A stretch of 64,000 nt of DNA from Acanthaster planci (Eukaryota > Echinodermata > Asteroidea > Valvatida > Acanthasteridae). Where the stretch lies: assembly GCF_001949145.1 (NCBI RefSeq), contig NW_019091584.1, positions 186,001-250,000 on the forward strand, written 5' to 3'. This document shows positions 51,001 to 62,556 of this stretch, in pieces; positions within the stretch are counted from its first letter, which is position 1; every line of letters starts with the position of its first letter. The translations under genes were made by a program, and so were the position numbers. The notes under the pieces are model-generated. The model had not been told where the DNA came from and did no database searches. It saw only the letters and a program-made list of their open reading frames with translations.

Positions 51001-52851
51001 TGATTTACATGTAAAATGAGGCATTCCTTTGCAATGGTTCACATCCCCTTTGTCGTAAGACTAGGCTTGTGAAGCAACTTTTGATTAAGTAGTGATTCCG
51101 GTATGACTTACGGACTAAACTGCAGCACTGAAGTATTGGCACTTGCATGTCTGACATTCTTTTCAAAAAGGCAGAGTCAAGCTGGAATGTGGGAAAATTG
51201 CAGTAACGGGACTGTTTTCTTACTCATCGATTTATGGACCTTTGGAGGGAAGGATGGGGTTTATGTGCTGAACTTTTGAACCTGTCTCCCATTGTTGAAA
51301 AATACTTGGGCAGTCAAAAACGGTGGTGCACTGAAGGGGGAGGCTCAGGAGGACTTTTTTCAATTTTTGAAAAAGAAAGTTACAATATATATATGTACAT
51401 CTTCATGAACATCATGAGCTCAAATTCCAGTTGAGCTGCACCCAAAACGGCAAACCCTGGGTGCGCCACTGATGAAAAAACTTACCTGTTTGTCAGTGGG
51501 GTCCACATAGACATCTTTCCCGTTCAGGGTCCAGTAATAAGAAGCAATATCAATGGACTTAGTGGCCATGTTGATGAGATTCATCCAGGTATCAAATGTT
51601 GACACATGGGATGGGGAACCAGGCGGGAAGGTCAAATTAGCAGGAATGCTTTCTGCTAAAACGATGCTGAAATGATTGGAAAAATAAATACCAAAAGTAA
51701 CTGCATTTTCAAAGTTGATATTATGAACCTAATATATGAATAATAATATGAAAATCATGATGAAATTAAATGACTAAGTTGTCGACATAACGTTTTGAGC
51801 TTTCATCAAACCTTTGCACACAAATGCACAGTCAAATCTGTCAATGTTTTACTTAGAGAATAATTAGGTGCCTTGAAAGTCTAGCCGTTCTTACTTGTCA
51901 AGAACTCATCAAGTGACTGGTCTCAAGCAAAGGATAAAAGGGTAATTCCAGAAATAAGCGGTCCATTTTTTTTGTGTCCCTGTCACATCTGACATGTGAT
52001 TTTGTAAGTTCAGAACACATTTTCTAATTTCCAAGAGTGGTGAATTAATGCAAATTACCTGCCAAACAAATAGTAATACATGTAGTTTGAAATCAATTCT
52101 GGTGATACTTCAAGTCAAATAACAAAGGTCAGTTCTAAATGGGCCACGAAAATGTCACACGTTTGGACCCCTAATTTCTGGAATTACCCAAAACACGATC
52201 CAGTAACAAAAGGGCCCCCGAACTTTGCACTTGGGATAAATTCACGATTTTGACAAAGAAATTTAAATTGTCCTTTCCAACATAAGTGGTTTTTGAAGCC
52301 CAGGGAAATTTGTAATGTGAAAATTATTACATGTATGTTTAATTCATTTTCAGCGGAAACGTAAACGTTGTTCAAGACCAGATCAGGAGAATCGATGCTG
52401 AAATCCTGAGCCACAGCCATGCAAGGACATTTTTTGCATCCACACCCCTGAGCATTTACATATACAATACATTTTTTGAGAATTACACAGACTTAAGGAA
52501 ATTTCCTTAAAACCTATATGTGATCGACCTGCCGAAAAAAAGATAAAAAAAGTTGAGACCATGCACCCTTTCCCTTGTCTTGACTAATCAAATCCCCCTG
52601 CCCCAAAAAAGCAAATAAACTTAGGCTTTCTGCAACTGAAACATCCTACTCACACACCTGCAGTTGTCAGTGCATTTCTCCCAGTGGTCTGGTTCGGGCC
52701 TGCTTGCTCCGATCCCAAGGAATGTGAAGGTAACTATCACAGCCACCAGTATCTGCACTATCACCAGGAAGATCATCACTTTCCGACATGTGTCAGTCTC
52801 GGTTCTTTCCATGGAAGACTGCATGTCATCCTCTTCTCTGTATAGCTTCAT
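45088..52851 (-). CDS. PLD3/PLD4-like phospholipase D family protein, 8 coding exons, 472 aa
   Basis: Exons in transcript order: 52851-52658, 51666-51486, 50232-49975, 49167-48967, 48257-48118, 47655-47493, 46271-46172, 45269-45088. All junctions are GT-AG and in phase, giving 472 aa (human PLD3 490). The N-terminus is a short cytosolic stretch followed by a hydrophobic segment at about 25-47, fitting a type II membrane protein. Conserved blocks follow: [17 protein letters not shown], the first HKD motif HTKMWVVD (residues 186-193) with [30 protein letters not shown], the second HKD motif HNKYMVTD (about 400-407), and [12 protein letters not shown] across the last junction. Vertebrate PLD3/PLD4 are endolysosomal 5' exonucleases on single-stranded nucleic acid, and a similar role is inferred. 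PLD3, PLD4 and PLD5 cannot be separated by eye, but both HKD motifs intact argues against PLD5. Possible N-glycosylation sites (NLT, NCS, NGT) face the lumen. Confidence 0.93.
51940..52189. mobile_element. 250-bp palindromic MITE in PLD3-like intron 1
   Basis: GGGTAATTCCAGAAAT and the next 10 bp (51940-51965) are matched in inverted orientation by 52164-52189 with two differences in 26. The interior has no ORF of note. The outer word GGGTAATTCCA resembles the GGGTCATTCCA end of the element at 15414-15665, suggesting one family. Confidence 0.8.
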
Positions 52852-52896
52852 TTTACTCTCTTACTGCACTTAACATAAGACACCATTAGGCATAAA

Positions 52897-53157
52897 TGTG
52901 ACCCACTCTGTGAAAATGAGTCTTAAGTCGCCAGAGCCACTTAGGAGTACAAAGTCCTTTAGAATAATTTTGCACAGTGTACATTGTAAGTCAATAGGAA
53001 CCCATAGCATTTTTCACCATGGAGGATCCACTTTCATCAGGATGCCAAACTGAGTGAAACATCAAAACAAAAATATCAACTTGCTCTTTAAAATACAAAT
53101 GAAAACTCAAAAAGAGGCCCTAGCGACTTAAGACTAACTTTCACACAGTGGGTCACA
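52897..53157. mobile_element. 261-bp palindromic element immediately upstream of the PLD3-like ATG
   Basis: The 45-bp arms 52897-52941 and 53113-53157 are inverted copies with about six differences (TGTGACCCACT...GTCTTAAGTCGC). The element begins 45 bp upstream of the PLD3-like start codon, so it occupies the 5' UTR or core promoter region, or a 5' intron. No target duplication longer than 2-3 bp is clear, and no ORF is seen. Confidence 0.75.
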
Positions 53158-54274
53158 AATTTGTATGTGACATGATCTACATGTATAAAATCACTTATTA
53201 GAGGTTCATTTTATGCCTGCTAAGAAAGCCTAAAAATTGTAATGCCGCAGTGCTACAAAATGATGTCATGAAACAAATCATGTACATGTATGTAAAAAAG
53301 CATTTGCCACCTGGAGACCCTCCAGCAACGTTTACCTGTACATACATGTATTTACACTTCATAAATAGCAAGCTTTGTATTTATCTTGTATCTTCCTGGT
53401 GCCCCCATCTGTCACCACCTGTATTTACAGGTTACCATTGAACTTAGTTGTGACATATAGAAAATAAACTCCAAACTCCCAAATGCTCTGTGTACACAGC
53501 TTCTCCACTCAATGTGACGTCAAACAAACTTGCCTTGTTTTTTTGAAGGCAATTGTTCAGAGGCAAAAAGGAACATATTTTTCAATTCATGGGTGAAGTT
53601 TGGATGAGAGGTTTCAGGGACTGCATATTGACTCCCACCCACTCTGCATGGAGGTCTGCTTCGAAGAAGGTTTTCAGTTGATTGAGCTCATCAGCCAAGT
53701 TACTTATTGGCTTTTTATGACTTTTCTTCCAGAAGATACAACATATAAACTTGAAACATGGCAAGTAACCCTGATCCTCAAATATGCGTGCATGCTCATG
53801 CATGTATAGAGCCTGAAAGTAAAAGGTCATGCAGTGAGCTTCAAGAGCCCTTGCGCGGTCTTCCTATGGGCATTTTACGTTGGGCCGTCCTATCACATTC
53901 GATAACTTTTTGAAGAATAATTCCTAACTGAAACCACCCCATGAGACACTCATGTTGGAATTTTACCTTGGAAAGTCACCTGGAGATGGGTAAAAAACGA
54001 ATTTTCTTAAAGACCTTTCACTTCCGGCGATATCGTACCTACATGTAGGTCTTCTTGTTCATGCACCTTTGTTTTCACTACCTGTGCTTACGTGAAAAGG
54101 AGACTGTACACGCACAACGTTGCAAAAAATTTGCAGTCGATGGGTTCCAGATTCCGTTGAGTTGACATCACACAGTTGTCATCAGCAAAGGTTAGATAAA
54201 AGATTAGAATCTTTTGTAATTGAAGGAGAATGTTGCTTTCAGTTTATTACTTCTAAATTATAAGACTATGCAAA
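53158..54274. other. Intergenic between divergent PLD3-like and cystatin genes
   Basis: No gene is recognised. Short ORFs on both strands around 53.6-53.8 kb (69-82 codons) are mutual antisense shadows without a known motif. The promoter of the PLD3-like gene is expected here, but no TATA box or clear initiator was identified. Confidence 0.4.
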
Positions 54275-54624
54275 AAATTTTGATCTGTTTTTGTTTCAGC
54301 TTTTACCGATGGACTACCATAAAATTTCAAACCGTAAATGTTCATCTGCGTACGAGACTGTTTCATTGCACTGTTCTTCATGTATTTTAGATTTTCGGAA
54401 GTTATGGATCAGTTTTTGGCAGGATATTTCTCTTTTAGATCAGGTAATTTTTCAGTTTCTATAAATTGATATACTAGCAAATATTTTCCAGAGTCCCTTT
54501 TCCGAGTTGGATTCTTTAAGGAGAAACTGAACAAAAAAATATATTATAAATTCTAAAATCTCTGCACGTTTTTCTATCCAAGGGTTCCGGAAGCGCGCCA
54601 TCAGGGGTCAACTTTCAGGCTCTA
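54275..54624 (+). repeat. Copy 1 of an inverted pair of ~340-bp repeats
   Basis: From TTTTGATCTGTTTTTG to TCAACTTTCAGGCTCT this block matches, in inverted orientation, 59838-60167 inside cystatin intron 1. Long shared runs include CATAAAATTTCAAACCGTAA and TTTTTGGCAGGATATTTCTC. Identity is roughly 80-85% with some indels. It is an unclassified interspersed repeat. Confidence 0.8.
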
Positions 54625-55612
54625 TTTGGTGTGACATTAAATGTATCAAATTACATGTACAAGCAATTTTAGTTTTTCAAAAATGACCACATTCTCTCAA
54701 CTTTACATTTACCTCCTGAACAAATAAAGTTCATATTTCTGGATCTCACAGATTTTGAGTTGGGCAACACTTTTGGCCCCCAGGGTCAAGATTGTCTAAC
54801 CTTAAATTTCAAGGTTGATTGAAGGTCAAAGTCCAGCGTACCTGTAAATCTCCAATCAAAACATTTGTCTTCCAAAAAGATATAAAATCTGGTATAAACT
54901 AGTTTGAGCATTATAATGCCAGCTCCATGCTTAGTTAAAACATCAGGAATCACATATTTCTGACAACATGAGCATTACCAGGATTAGTGCTTGATTTACT
55001 TCTGGCATACATGTAAGCTCCATGTAAGTTCGAACATAAATACTGACGACCCTATTTTTCCTTACTTCATGCTTGTACATGTACATTACTATAATCAATA
55101 GTTAGGAGTGATTAAAATCTAGTGTGCATACCTCACCATTCCACGTAGTGTCTATGTGCACAAGGGAGCTCCATGCACTTCCAAGAACACCAAAGAATGG
55201 GGCGCTGTTATGTCACTTTTTTAAGGAGTACTTCACCCCACTTACTGGGTCTAGGGGCAGGGGTTAGTGAGTACTGTCCACAAACGTGTCAGACCTCCAT
55301 CATGTTCATTATGGCTTTTCATGGGTTAATAATTAGTTCAAGTACATGTAACTACCGACAGGCCTAGGGCTTGGCAAATTGTCAATCTTTAACATTTGGA
55401 CATGGTCGGCAATAGTAGGCCTAGTTCATTTCATTCTTTATTATTTTTACCACATCTCTTGACAGTCACCAAAGAATATAATATGTATATTGATGCACAT
55501 ACAGGAAGTGAGAGCACACACAAAGTCTTCCGTTTTGTAGCTGTGCCACAGCCAGAAATCTATTCTGTGGACGCTGATTCAATCTGTTAACATCCAAACT
55601 TAAACAGTAAGA

Positions 55613-55700
55613 CATGGGTACACCGGACCCGAACACTGAGCACACCAGACCCAAACCATGGGTATACCAGACCCAAACCATGGGTACACCAGACCTGAAC
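55613..55700. repeat. 22-bp minisatellite, four copies
   Basis: Four head-to-tail 22-bp units of the type CATGGGTACACCAGACCCAA plus AC, at 55613, 55635, 55657 and 55679. They differ by a few substitutions; the second unit begins ACTGAG. Confidence 0.9.
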
Positions 55701-57674
55701 CATGTTGGGACATGGGACATTATCATCACAAAATGTTATGCTGAACTTATGTTGAACATTTAGTCTGGAGTGAAATTACCTACACTATGCAAAACATTTC
55801 ATTTTCCCACTGATGTTGAAAATTCAGTCAGGAATTCATGCACATGTACATGTACAAGTGTATAGCCCCTTGGGAAAGGAGGGTGCTATACTATAGTGAA
55901 GTTACATAATACCACAACAATAAGAGATACTGTAAGTTTAACCCCCAAAATGCAAACATGCAGGGAATTGGGTGGCTGGCTGACTTTTTCCCACCAACAA
56001 TTGCCAGCCAGAAAGTGAACAGGATTGAAGCCTCCCCAATATGAACCTGAGGAAGGAGGGGCACTGGGGTGTTGGGGAAATTTTCCAGAAGATTGAAAAT
56101 GACCAACACGTTTGGAAAGCTGTGAAAGAGTGACAAACAGATTGCATTTCCCGCCAATTAAGGCGTCCCCACGCAACAGTAACCTTTTCATTGGTCCAAA
56201 GTTAGTCTGAGGCAATTAGCACATGTACAACTTCAAATTTGCATATCCGCGACTCCTAACTTTCACACGTGCAACTTCAATTTGCATGCCTGCCACTTTG
56301 CAACTGAGCGAGAAAGGAAAGCGAACTTTGACCTCGCATTGCATGACATGAAAACACAGCCCAACGCAGACCAGCCGTGCTCATGCTTGAAAGCCACAGC
56401 AAGAGGCTGGAAAGGTTTGACCAATGCAAACGATCAACCTCCACCAACAGCTGACCAAGGGGCAAAGAGTGGGGATAGACATTCACTGAGTATAATAATA
56501 TTTACCATAAATTTATGATAAAAGGTGTTAATCAATAATGAAAAAAACAATAAGACTTAACAATAGGAGGCAAAATTAGGGACCCAGTGACGATGCAGTC
56601 ATGGATGTCAGTCTTACTACATATGGTTTAAATACATTTTTACGTTCATTTTCCAGTTAGAGGTTGCGCATACATTTACATCAGGATGTGGGAGGAGATC
56701 CCTGAGAATCGAAGCTCGTCGAATAGGGATCTCCTTTAATGTGGAATATGCCAAGCATTACAAATCAATGGAATGGGAAAATAAAAAAGTACATGTGAGT
56801 GCAGTACCTACATGAAGTAACCCGTTAACCTGTTAAGAAGCTAACTTGAACTAAAATAATCAGATACATGTATGAGGTAAGACTTGAGGTTTAATTTAAA
56901 CAATGGGAGAATACAAATGTAAGGAATTAGAAAACTTTGGGCCTTCATGCATATTTCATCACCATGATGGCAAATTGAATAATTATATGAATTGAATAAT
57001 TACAATAATTATTACTGAACAATTATATGCAAACTGAGTATTTCTCATAGGGTTACAGGTCGTATTCATCTCTTTTTAAAATTTCCAATTAAATGTAATG
57101 TCTATGTGAATGTGGTATTTGTATGTGTAGTTAGGAAAGGGGGGGCTACTCAATAAGTACTGCTTTTTAGGGACTCCCTCCACCCTTGTGTGGAAAATAA
57201 AGTAAACCTGAACCTGAGGTGGGATATGCATAAATGAGCGAGGACGCTGTTTATTTGGAAACTCATTTTCTTAAATAGAAAATTGTGATTAAAATTTGTC
57301 TTTTTCCGCGCACTCTAGCTCCTCTATTTAATTTCTAATAATTTCAAAATTTGTGAGCGAAGCCGAATTTAATTCAGTGAATAAGGCACGAATAAGAACA
57401 AACATTTTATAGAAATGTGAATTTTCAGCTTTTCAGTCAAAATCCACACTCATTTTTGTGTACAAAAAAATCACAGTTTGCACTCCATTACACATGTACA
57501 AATATCAAAACATCTCAAAATATTCCTGTTTTAAATCAGTATTTCTATGCTTTGCAGAAGCCGATGGAATCCAAACATATATCAAAATGTTTCTTATGAC
57601 ATCCTCTCCACGATCACTTCAAAAAGAAAACAGAAATATTTATGCGCCTGAGGCTGAATTGTCATGTTGAAAAT

Positions 57675-57716
57675 ACATGATGATATACATGTAGGCCTAC
57701 ATGTACATCATGATGT
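57675..57716. repeat. 42-bp near-perfect palindrome centred on AGGCCT
   Basis: The 21-bp arms 57675-57695 and 57696-57716 are reverse complements with three mismatches and no spacer. The content is ATGATG/ACATGTAGG. The tail GATGTAGGCCTA repeats the centre a few bases on. Confidence 0.8.
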
Positions 57717-58203
57717 AGGCCTAGTTCAACAGTTCTCCACTAACATTAAATTTTGACATGTTTGATTTTAAAAAAAATTAACTGATACGCACATAATGGT
57801 AGATTTAATTTATAAAACCAAAATTCACTTACTACTAGCGATAATAATTAGGCGAAGACTCTACTCCCACCCAGTTGCATCAAGACACCATCCACGCAGC
57901 TTGTCAAATTTGTCACACTCGGCAACAAATACATATACATTAACATGCGCCGATCCGATTTTTGCTCGGCAATCACATGCCACCGTGAGGTCACATGCTG
58001 ATTGTCATGTGACATTCTCTGCTGTAAATAATACCCTCTACAAATAATCGATGCATCCAAAAAAATTACAAGTATTTCACTTTTAGGCGGGATTAAGGGT
58101 ATTTATAAATTATATAACTAATTAATTGAAAGGTTAAAGCTGTATTTCTTGTGTTTTTATTTAACTGCTTGGAAACTGGTAATAAATGGAACAATCCATT
58201 AAC

Positions 58204-58239
58204 TATAAAAGGGGGGCCATCACTGTGTAACTCATTGCA
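58204..58239 (+). promoter_or_regulatory. Cystatin core promoter: TATA box and likely initiator
   Basis: TATAAAAG at 58204-58211 is followed 30 bp downstream by an initiator-like TCATTG at about 58232-58237. The ATG at 58294 would then have a roughly 60-nt 5' UTR. The spacing is that of a canonical animal TATA promoter, and the context (secreted-protein ORF just downstream) supports it. Confidence 0.7.
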
Positions 58240-58293
58240 GCGACTATACTGATCAATACGCATTCATGTCATTTATTTTTGCACTTCTCCAAA

Positions 58294-61200
58294 ATGGGTA
58301 TCGCTAGGTATACGCTCTGGGCTGTTTTTCTGTTATTCTCTCGCGAAGCATTGGGAAAATTGGTCGGAGGGTGGCAGTACGTCGACCCCGATGATGGCAA
58401 CATTCAAAAATTGGCAAGATTCGCTGTAGATGAAATTAATTCAAGGCGAAATGACTACTTCAAGACCAAGCTGGTGGAAATTCGACAAGCTCAAGAGCAG
58501 GTGGGTATACGTACGTATACTCGGTTCCAATATCATCAGTATTGCGCTATCAGAAATTTTGAATTTTGCGTTGCCAGTGAGTTCCTAATCGGCAATATTC
58601 GCCCACGTAATCAATAATTTATGGCCTGAGGATAAATTTTATTGAAACAGAGAGAAAAATTCTGCATGTTCGCGTAAGTTTTGACAAAAGATGTAATTTT
58701 TCTGTGTCCATCATTACCTACCGTCTATACATAACTTTAAATTTTAACAGTTATTTCTAACGCCACCATGCCCTTGGATGTCCGTTGCTGGGTTCCCATA
58801 TGTCAATTTCAAAATGGCCAAAGGTGTCTAAAGGCACATTTTAACTGCGAAAATGCCCATTTTTTGCAGAGTCAAAATAAGAGCTTCTGCATTGAACTTT
58901 TTGCATGCGTAAAGCTTGCCTGCCCCCAATCTCCATTACAGTGGACTTGTATCCATTGTACTTTTACCCCCCACGCCCAGGGCAATTAGCAAACAATTAC
59001 GTCGGCATTATTGTCACCATTTTTGCTTAAAGAACTTACAGCTTATATTTAGAATTTGTGACGTAAACAGGATCAATTTTGAATAAAATACATGTAGTTC
59101 AGGTCTAATGAGATGATTCTAACTCTTGAAGAATTAGGACTCAGAAAGAAAACATTTTTAACAGTTGTTTAAGACATCAGTAAATTAGAGTGAGTCCACT
59201 AAAATATGAAATTTGCAATACCCACATATTATTTCTTCGGCAAAACACCAATTTAAGTAATAAGATGAATGTCAGAGTTATTGCTACATTTAAGATTGAG
59301 GTAAATAAGCTGTGGTGAAATAAAGTAAGTCATTCCTTTCTGGATTAAAAAGCGTGATGCAGTGCAAATGTTCCCATCTGATGTCCTCGGCATTTAGCAT
59401 CTTTAAGGAGAAGACTGGAAAAATGGAGTCAATTGCAGGTAAAATGGAACAGTATCCCAAAATGAGGCTATTTTGTATCCCCTGAAAACAAACTCATTCT
59501 TTTTATATTTATTCATAAATAAAGTGCTTTAAAGGCCATCGTACATGTACAAACCATTTCTCAGTACTGCGGTAATCTATTCCACCTCCACATGCATACG
59601 GTGTGCACAGAGATTTTCTGAGCTATCGTAGAGGAAAATAAATTGAACCACAAGCAAAATTTTATGAATCAAGTTAAAAAGTAAAAAACAACAGCAAGGA
59701 TAGGATAATTCAGAAAGGTGAGCGAGCAATCTTTACTTCGATTGGGAAATGTGATAACTACCGCGATAATAGAGTAACCCATCCTTAATGTACACAGTAC
59801 TCTCTTTATGCGTACGCTGTACAGCTGGTACCGTTTAGAGCCTGAAAGTTGACCCCTGATGGCGTGCTTCCGGAACCCTTGGATAGGAAAAATAACGTGC
59901 ACAGATTTTAGAATTTGTAATATTTTTTTCATTAAGTTACTTCTTAAAAAATCCAACGTGCAATAAGGGATTTGGAAAATATTTGCTAGTGAAACTGAAA
60001 AATTACCTGACCTAAAAGAGAAATATCCTGCCAAAAATTGACCCATCACTCACTTCCGGAAATCTATGGAGAATCTATGGCGGTCTCATACACAGATGAA
60101 CATTTACGGTTTGAAATTTTATGGTAGTCTTCCTGTAAAAGCCGAAATAAAACAGATCAAAATATTTAGGTAAAATTCCTGCACCGATACCCTGTAAATT
60201 ACATGTATTGTACAAACTTCAAAACCAGCTGTACAGTACTTTGCAGTTTATCAATAAACCTTTTGCGAGTTAAAGTTGAATAAAATCTGGTATACTTAGT
60301 CCTTCAAAATCACGAGAACATAACCGTTTGAATTCTCCATACTAATGACACTGTTGCTATACCTTGTGATTTGGGGCAAGCTTTTGCTTAGTTACATAAG
60401 AGACACCTTGCATCAATACACTGTTCTCAGTGGATAAGAAGAGCACAAAGGAACCAGGCCATTCCAGAGATGGTTGCTATGCAAAAGCTTGGCTCAAATC
60501 ATGTGGTATAGCAACAGGGTCTTTAGTCTGGGAACTCAAATCGTTATATTTATGTGCAGTCAGATAACTCAGAGTACTACATTTAATTCAAATGTAACAT
60601 GTATTGCTAAGTTTATTGTGTATTGTAAACAGCCGCACTGATGTGCATGGAAGAATAACGTGTTAATAAAGAAATTGAAAAATGGACTGTGAAACAGTGA
60701 ACCAAAAAACTGACTAAATTAAAATGTTTTTTGTTTGTTCCCCCCCCCAGGTTGTTGCTGGAACTCTGTATCGTATGAACATCACCATCTGGAACACACT
60801 TTGCACCAAGAGTGATGCCGTCACTGACCTGGAAGACTGCAAGTTCAACCCTAAGGAAAAGGTACTGGTAGTTTGTAATTCATTGGTAGTCACATGGGGG
60901 CCGGGATGCTGGATTATTTGTATCCTGGACCCTGCTGTGACTTTCAGAGGAAACTGGAAGCCATTCTTTTTGTCATAAGTTTTTGACAGGCTTTTTAGTA
61001 AATCTTCACACTTTTGCTACTTTTTCCTGCAGTACTGGTAGGTTTTTAACAATTTTTCTCCTAATTTTCCTTCTTTCTCCTGGAAATTCCTATTTTTTTC
61101 TGCACTTTTTGTCCAACAGTTCCGAAAAATGAAATCTCGAGGAATATGTTTAATAACAGTAAATCGTATGACAGGCTTATATGCATAGGAGTTGCAGATC

Positions 61201-62556
61201 CCAGGTGCTGAATGTTGTACCCTTGCATGTACCCCTTTGGGTGCACCTTAACAAAAGGGAATTCTACCATTCATTATGTTCATCAGCTTGGTATAATGCA
61301 AGCTACTCTTGAATGACCACAGAAATCCTACTTTCGTCCCTGCTTTGTCCTCAAAAGTTCTACTTTTGCCCCTTTTCAAATTACAATTTGTGCTTCCTAT
61401 TTTCTCCTATTTTTTCACCTGGGTCTCTGGAACAAACAAGTAAAGTCTGCAATAATGCACATCAGATTTAGTGGTTTATTATACAAGTCATCCATAACTT
61501 GACCCTGGATTATGACCCCCATACATCTAAACAGTTACCTACATCTAGCTTTAACACAAAAAGATCAACTTATTTATTAATCACCACTTCCATTTCTGGT
61601 CAATGGCTCTAATAAGATTCTTTAGATGGGATCATAGGATGTAGGGTTTCCTCGAATTTGTGAATAGTATGGAGCTCATGTTCACGTTAGCCTAACCCCC
61701 TAGGGTGTACATGTATGTAAAATTAGATTGAAATCAGAGGATTTGGGACTGTCATGGCTATACTTTAGTTCAGGGCAGGTTCCAACAAACAGGTGTGACA
61801 CTGTCAAGCATCAATCTCTATGGGTATTGAGTTCATTTTCATTAAAAGGTGGCTGATTAAAAGGTTGAATTTAATCTAGTGAATATGATCTTTGGTTACA
61901 AAGTTAGAAATTGTGGTTTGTACACATAAATTGTAAGAAAACAAAATTCATGTGTATGGTTGAAATCTGCATTATACTTAAAATATCAGTAAATGTCAGT
62001 GCGGGGGGTTGATTTGGAGAAGTTTCTTTCCATTGCAAAAGTAGTAACAAATTTTTGTGGGTGGTTAGGGGAAAATATGTACTGTAAGATGTACTGTAAG
62101 ATGGAATGTGGGTACCGGTACATATATATGTCGGTTTGTGGAGCTTTTGCAGGAAGGTTTGTTGGGATAAACTGTATTTTTCACCCCATACATACATGTA
62201 GATCCTGTTGATTTCACAAGAATTATGATGTCAGGTGAAAGAAAAATGTTCTTCCCTCACAGTTTGTATTGAAGAAAGTCAATATTTTGGATCATATCTC
62301 CAAACAAACTTAGCTTGATTGGATGTGCCTTAGGTAATGCTCAGACTATTTTTGGCAGGAGCAGTACCATGTGGGCATGTAAGCCTGAATTCACCCTCAA
62401 AATAGCAATTTTTATTTTTTTTGGCCTTGGTCATGCTTGATTCAACAGAAGGAGCGGTGCACCCTGAGTGTATTGGTGGTGCCCTGGCAGAAGAGGAGAA
62501 GTTTGGAAGGATTCGATTGCACAAAAGAAACCGACAAGGTAACAGACAAAAAGTAA
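58294..62556 (+). CDS. Type 2 (secreted) cystatin, 3 exons, 141 aa
   Basis: Exons 58294-58500, 60751-60861 and 62449-62556 (TAA at 62554-62556), all GT-AG, in phase. A signal peptide (about 1-21, MGIARYTLWAVFLLFSREAL) is followed by all three papain-family binding elements: LVGG with the N-terminal glycine pair (23-26), QVVAG (69-73) and PW (118-119, VVPWQ). Four cysteines (87, 99, 110, 130) are placed for the two disulfides of type 2 cystatins. Introns fall exactly where they do in vertebrate CST3, after the Q of QxVxG and just before the third Cys. N79-I-T is a possible glycosylation site. The family inhibits papain-like cysteine proteases such as cathepsins. I chose ATG 58294; no upstream in-frame ATG precedes it after the TATA box. 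A GTAACA after Lys at about 62539 is a possible but unneeded donor. All key residues are present, so an active inhibitor is likely. Confidence 0.93.
59838..60167 (-). repeat. Copy 2 of the inverted ~340-bp repeat pair, in cystatin intron 1
   Basis: Reverse complement of the block at 54275-54624 (AGAGCCTGAAAGTTGACCCC at its start). A minus-strand ORF of 126 codons (59669-60049) runs through it, but the other copy is not open in the same frame, so coding is not supported. Confidence 0.8.
60351..60517. repeat. 167-bp fold-back in cystatin intron 1
   Basis: The 37-bp arms 60351-60387 and 60481-60517 (outer word CTGTTGCTATACC, inner AAGCTTTTGC) are inverted copies with about five differences. The 93-bp centre has no ORF. 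It looks like a small MITE. Confidence 0.8.

Larger units (their letters stand above)
54625..58200. other. Intergenic, no recognised gene
   Basis: Apart from the minisatellite at 55613-55700 and the palindrome at 57675-57716 listed separately, no gene or RNA is recognised. Overlapping minus-strand ORFs around 55.9-56.2 kb (up to 109 codons, three frames) have no recognisable domain. Confidence 0.4.

Noticed and set aside
51420-51475. GTGCGCCACTG near 51460 as the right end of another hAT-like element
   Set aside because: No matching left end or target duplication was found upstream.
58279-58293. Upstream start for the cystatin at 58279
   Set aside because: The codon there is TTG, not ATG; the first ATG in frame is 58294 and gives a proper signal peptide.
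59669-60049. 126-codon minus-strand ORF in cystatin intron 1
   Set aside because: It overlaps an interspersed repeat whose other copy is not open in the same frame.
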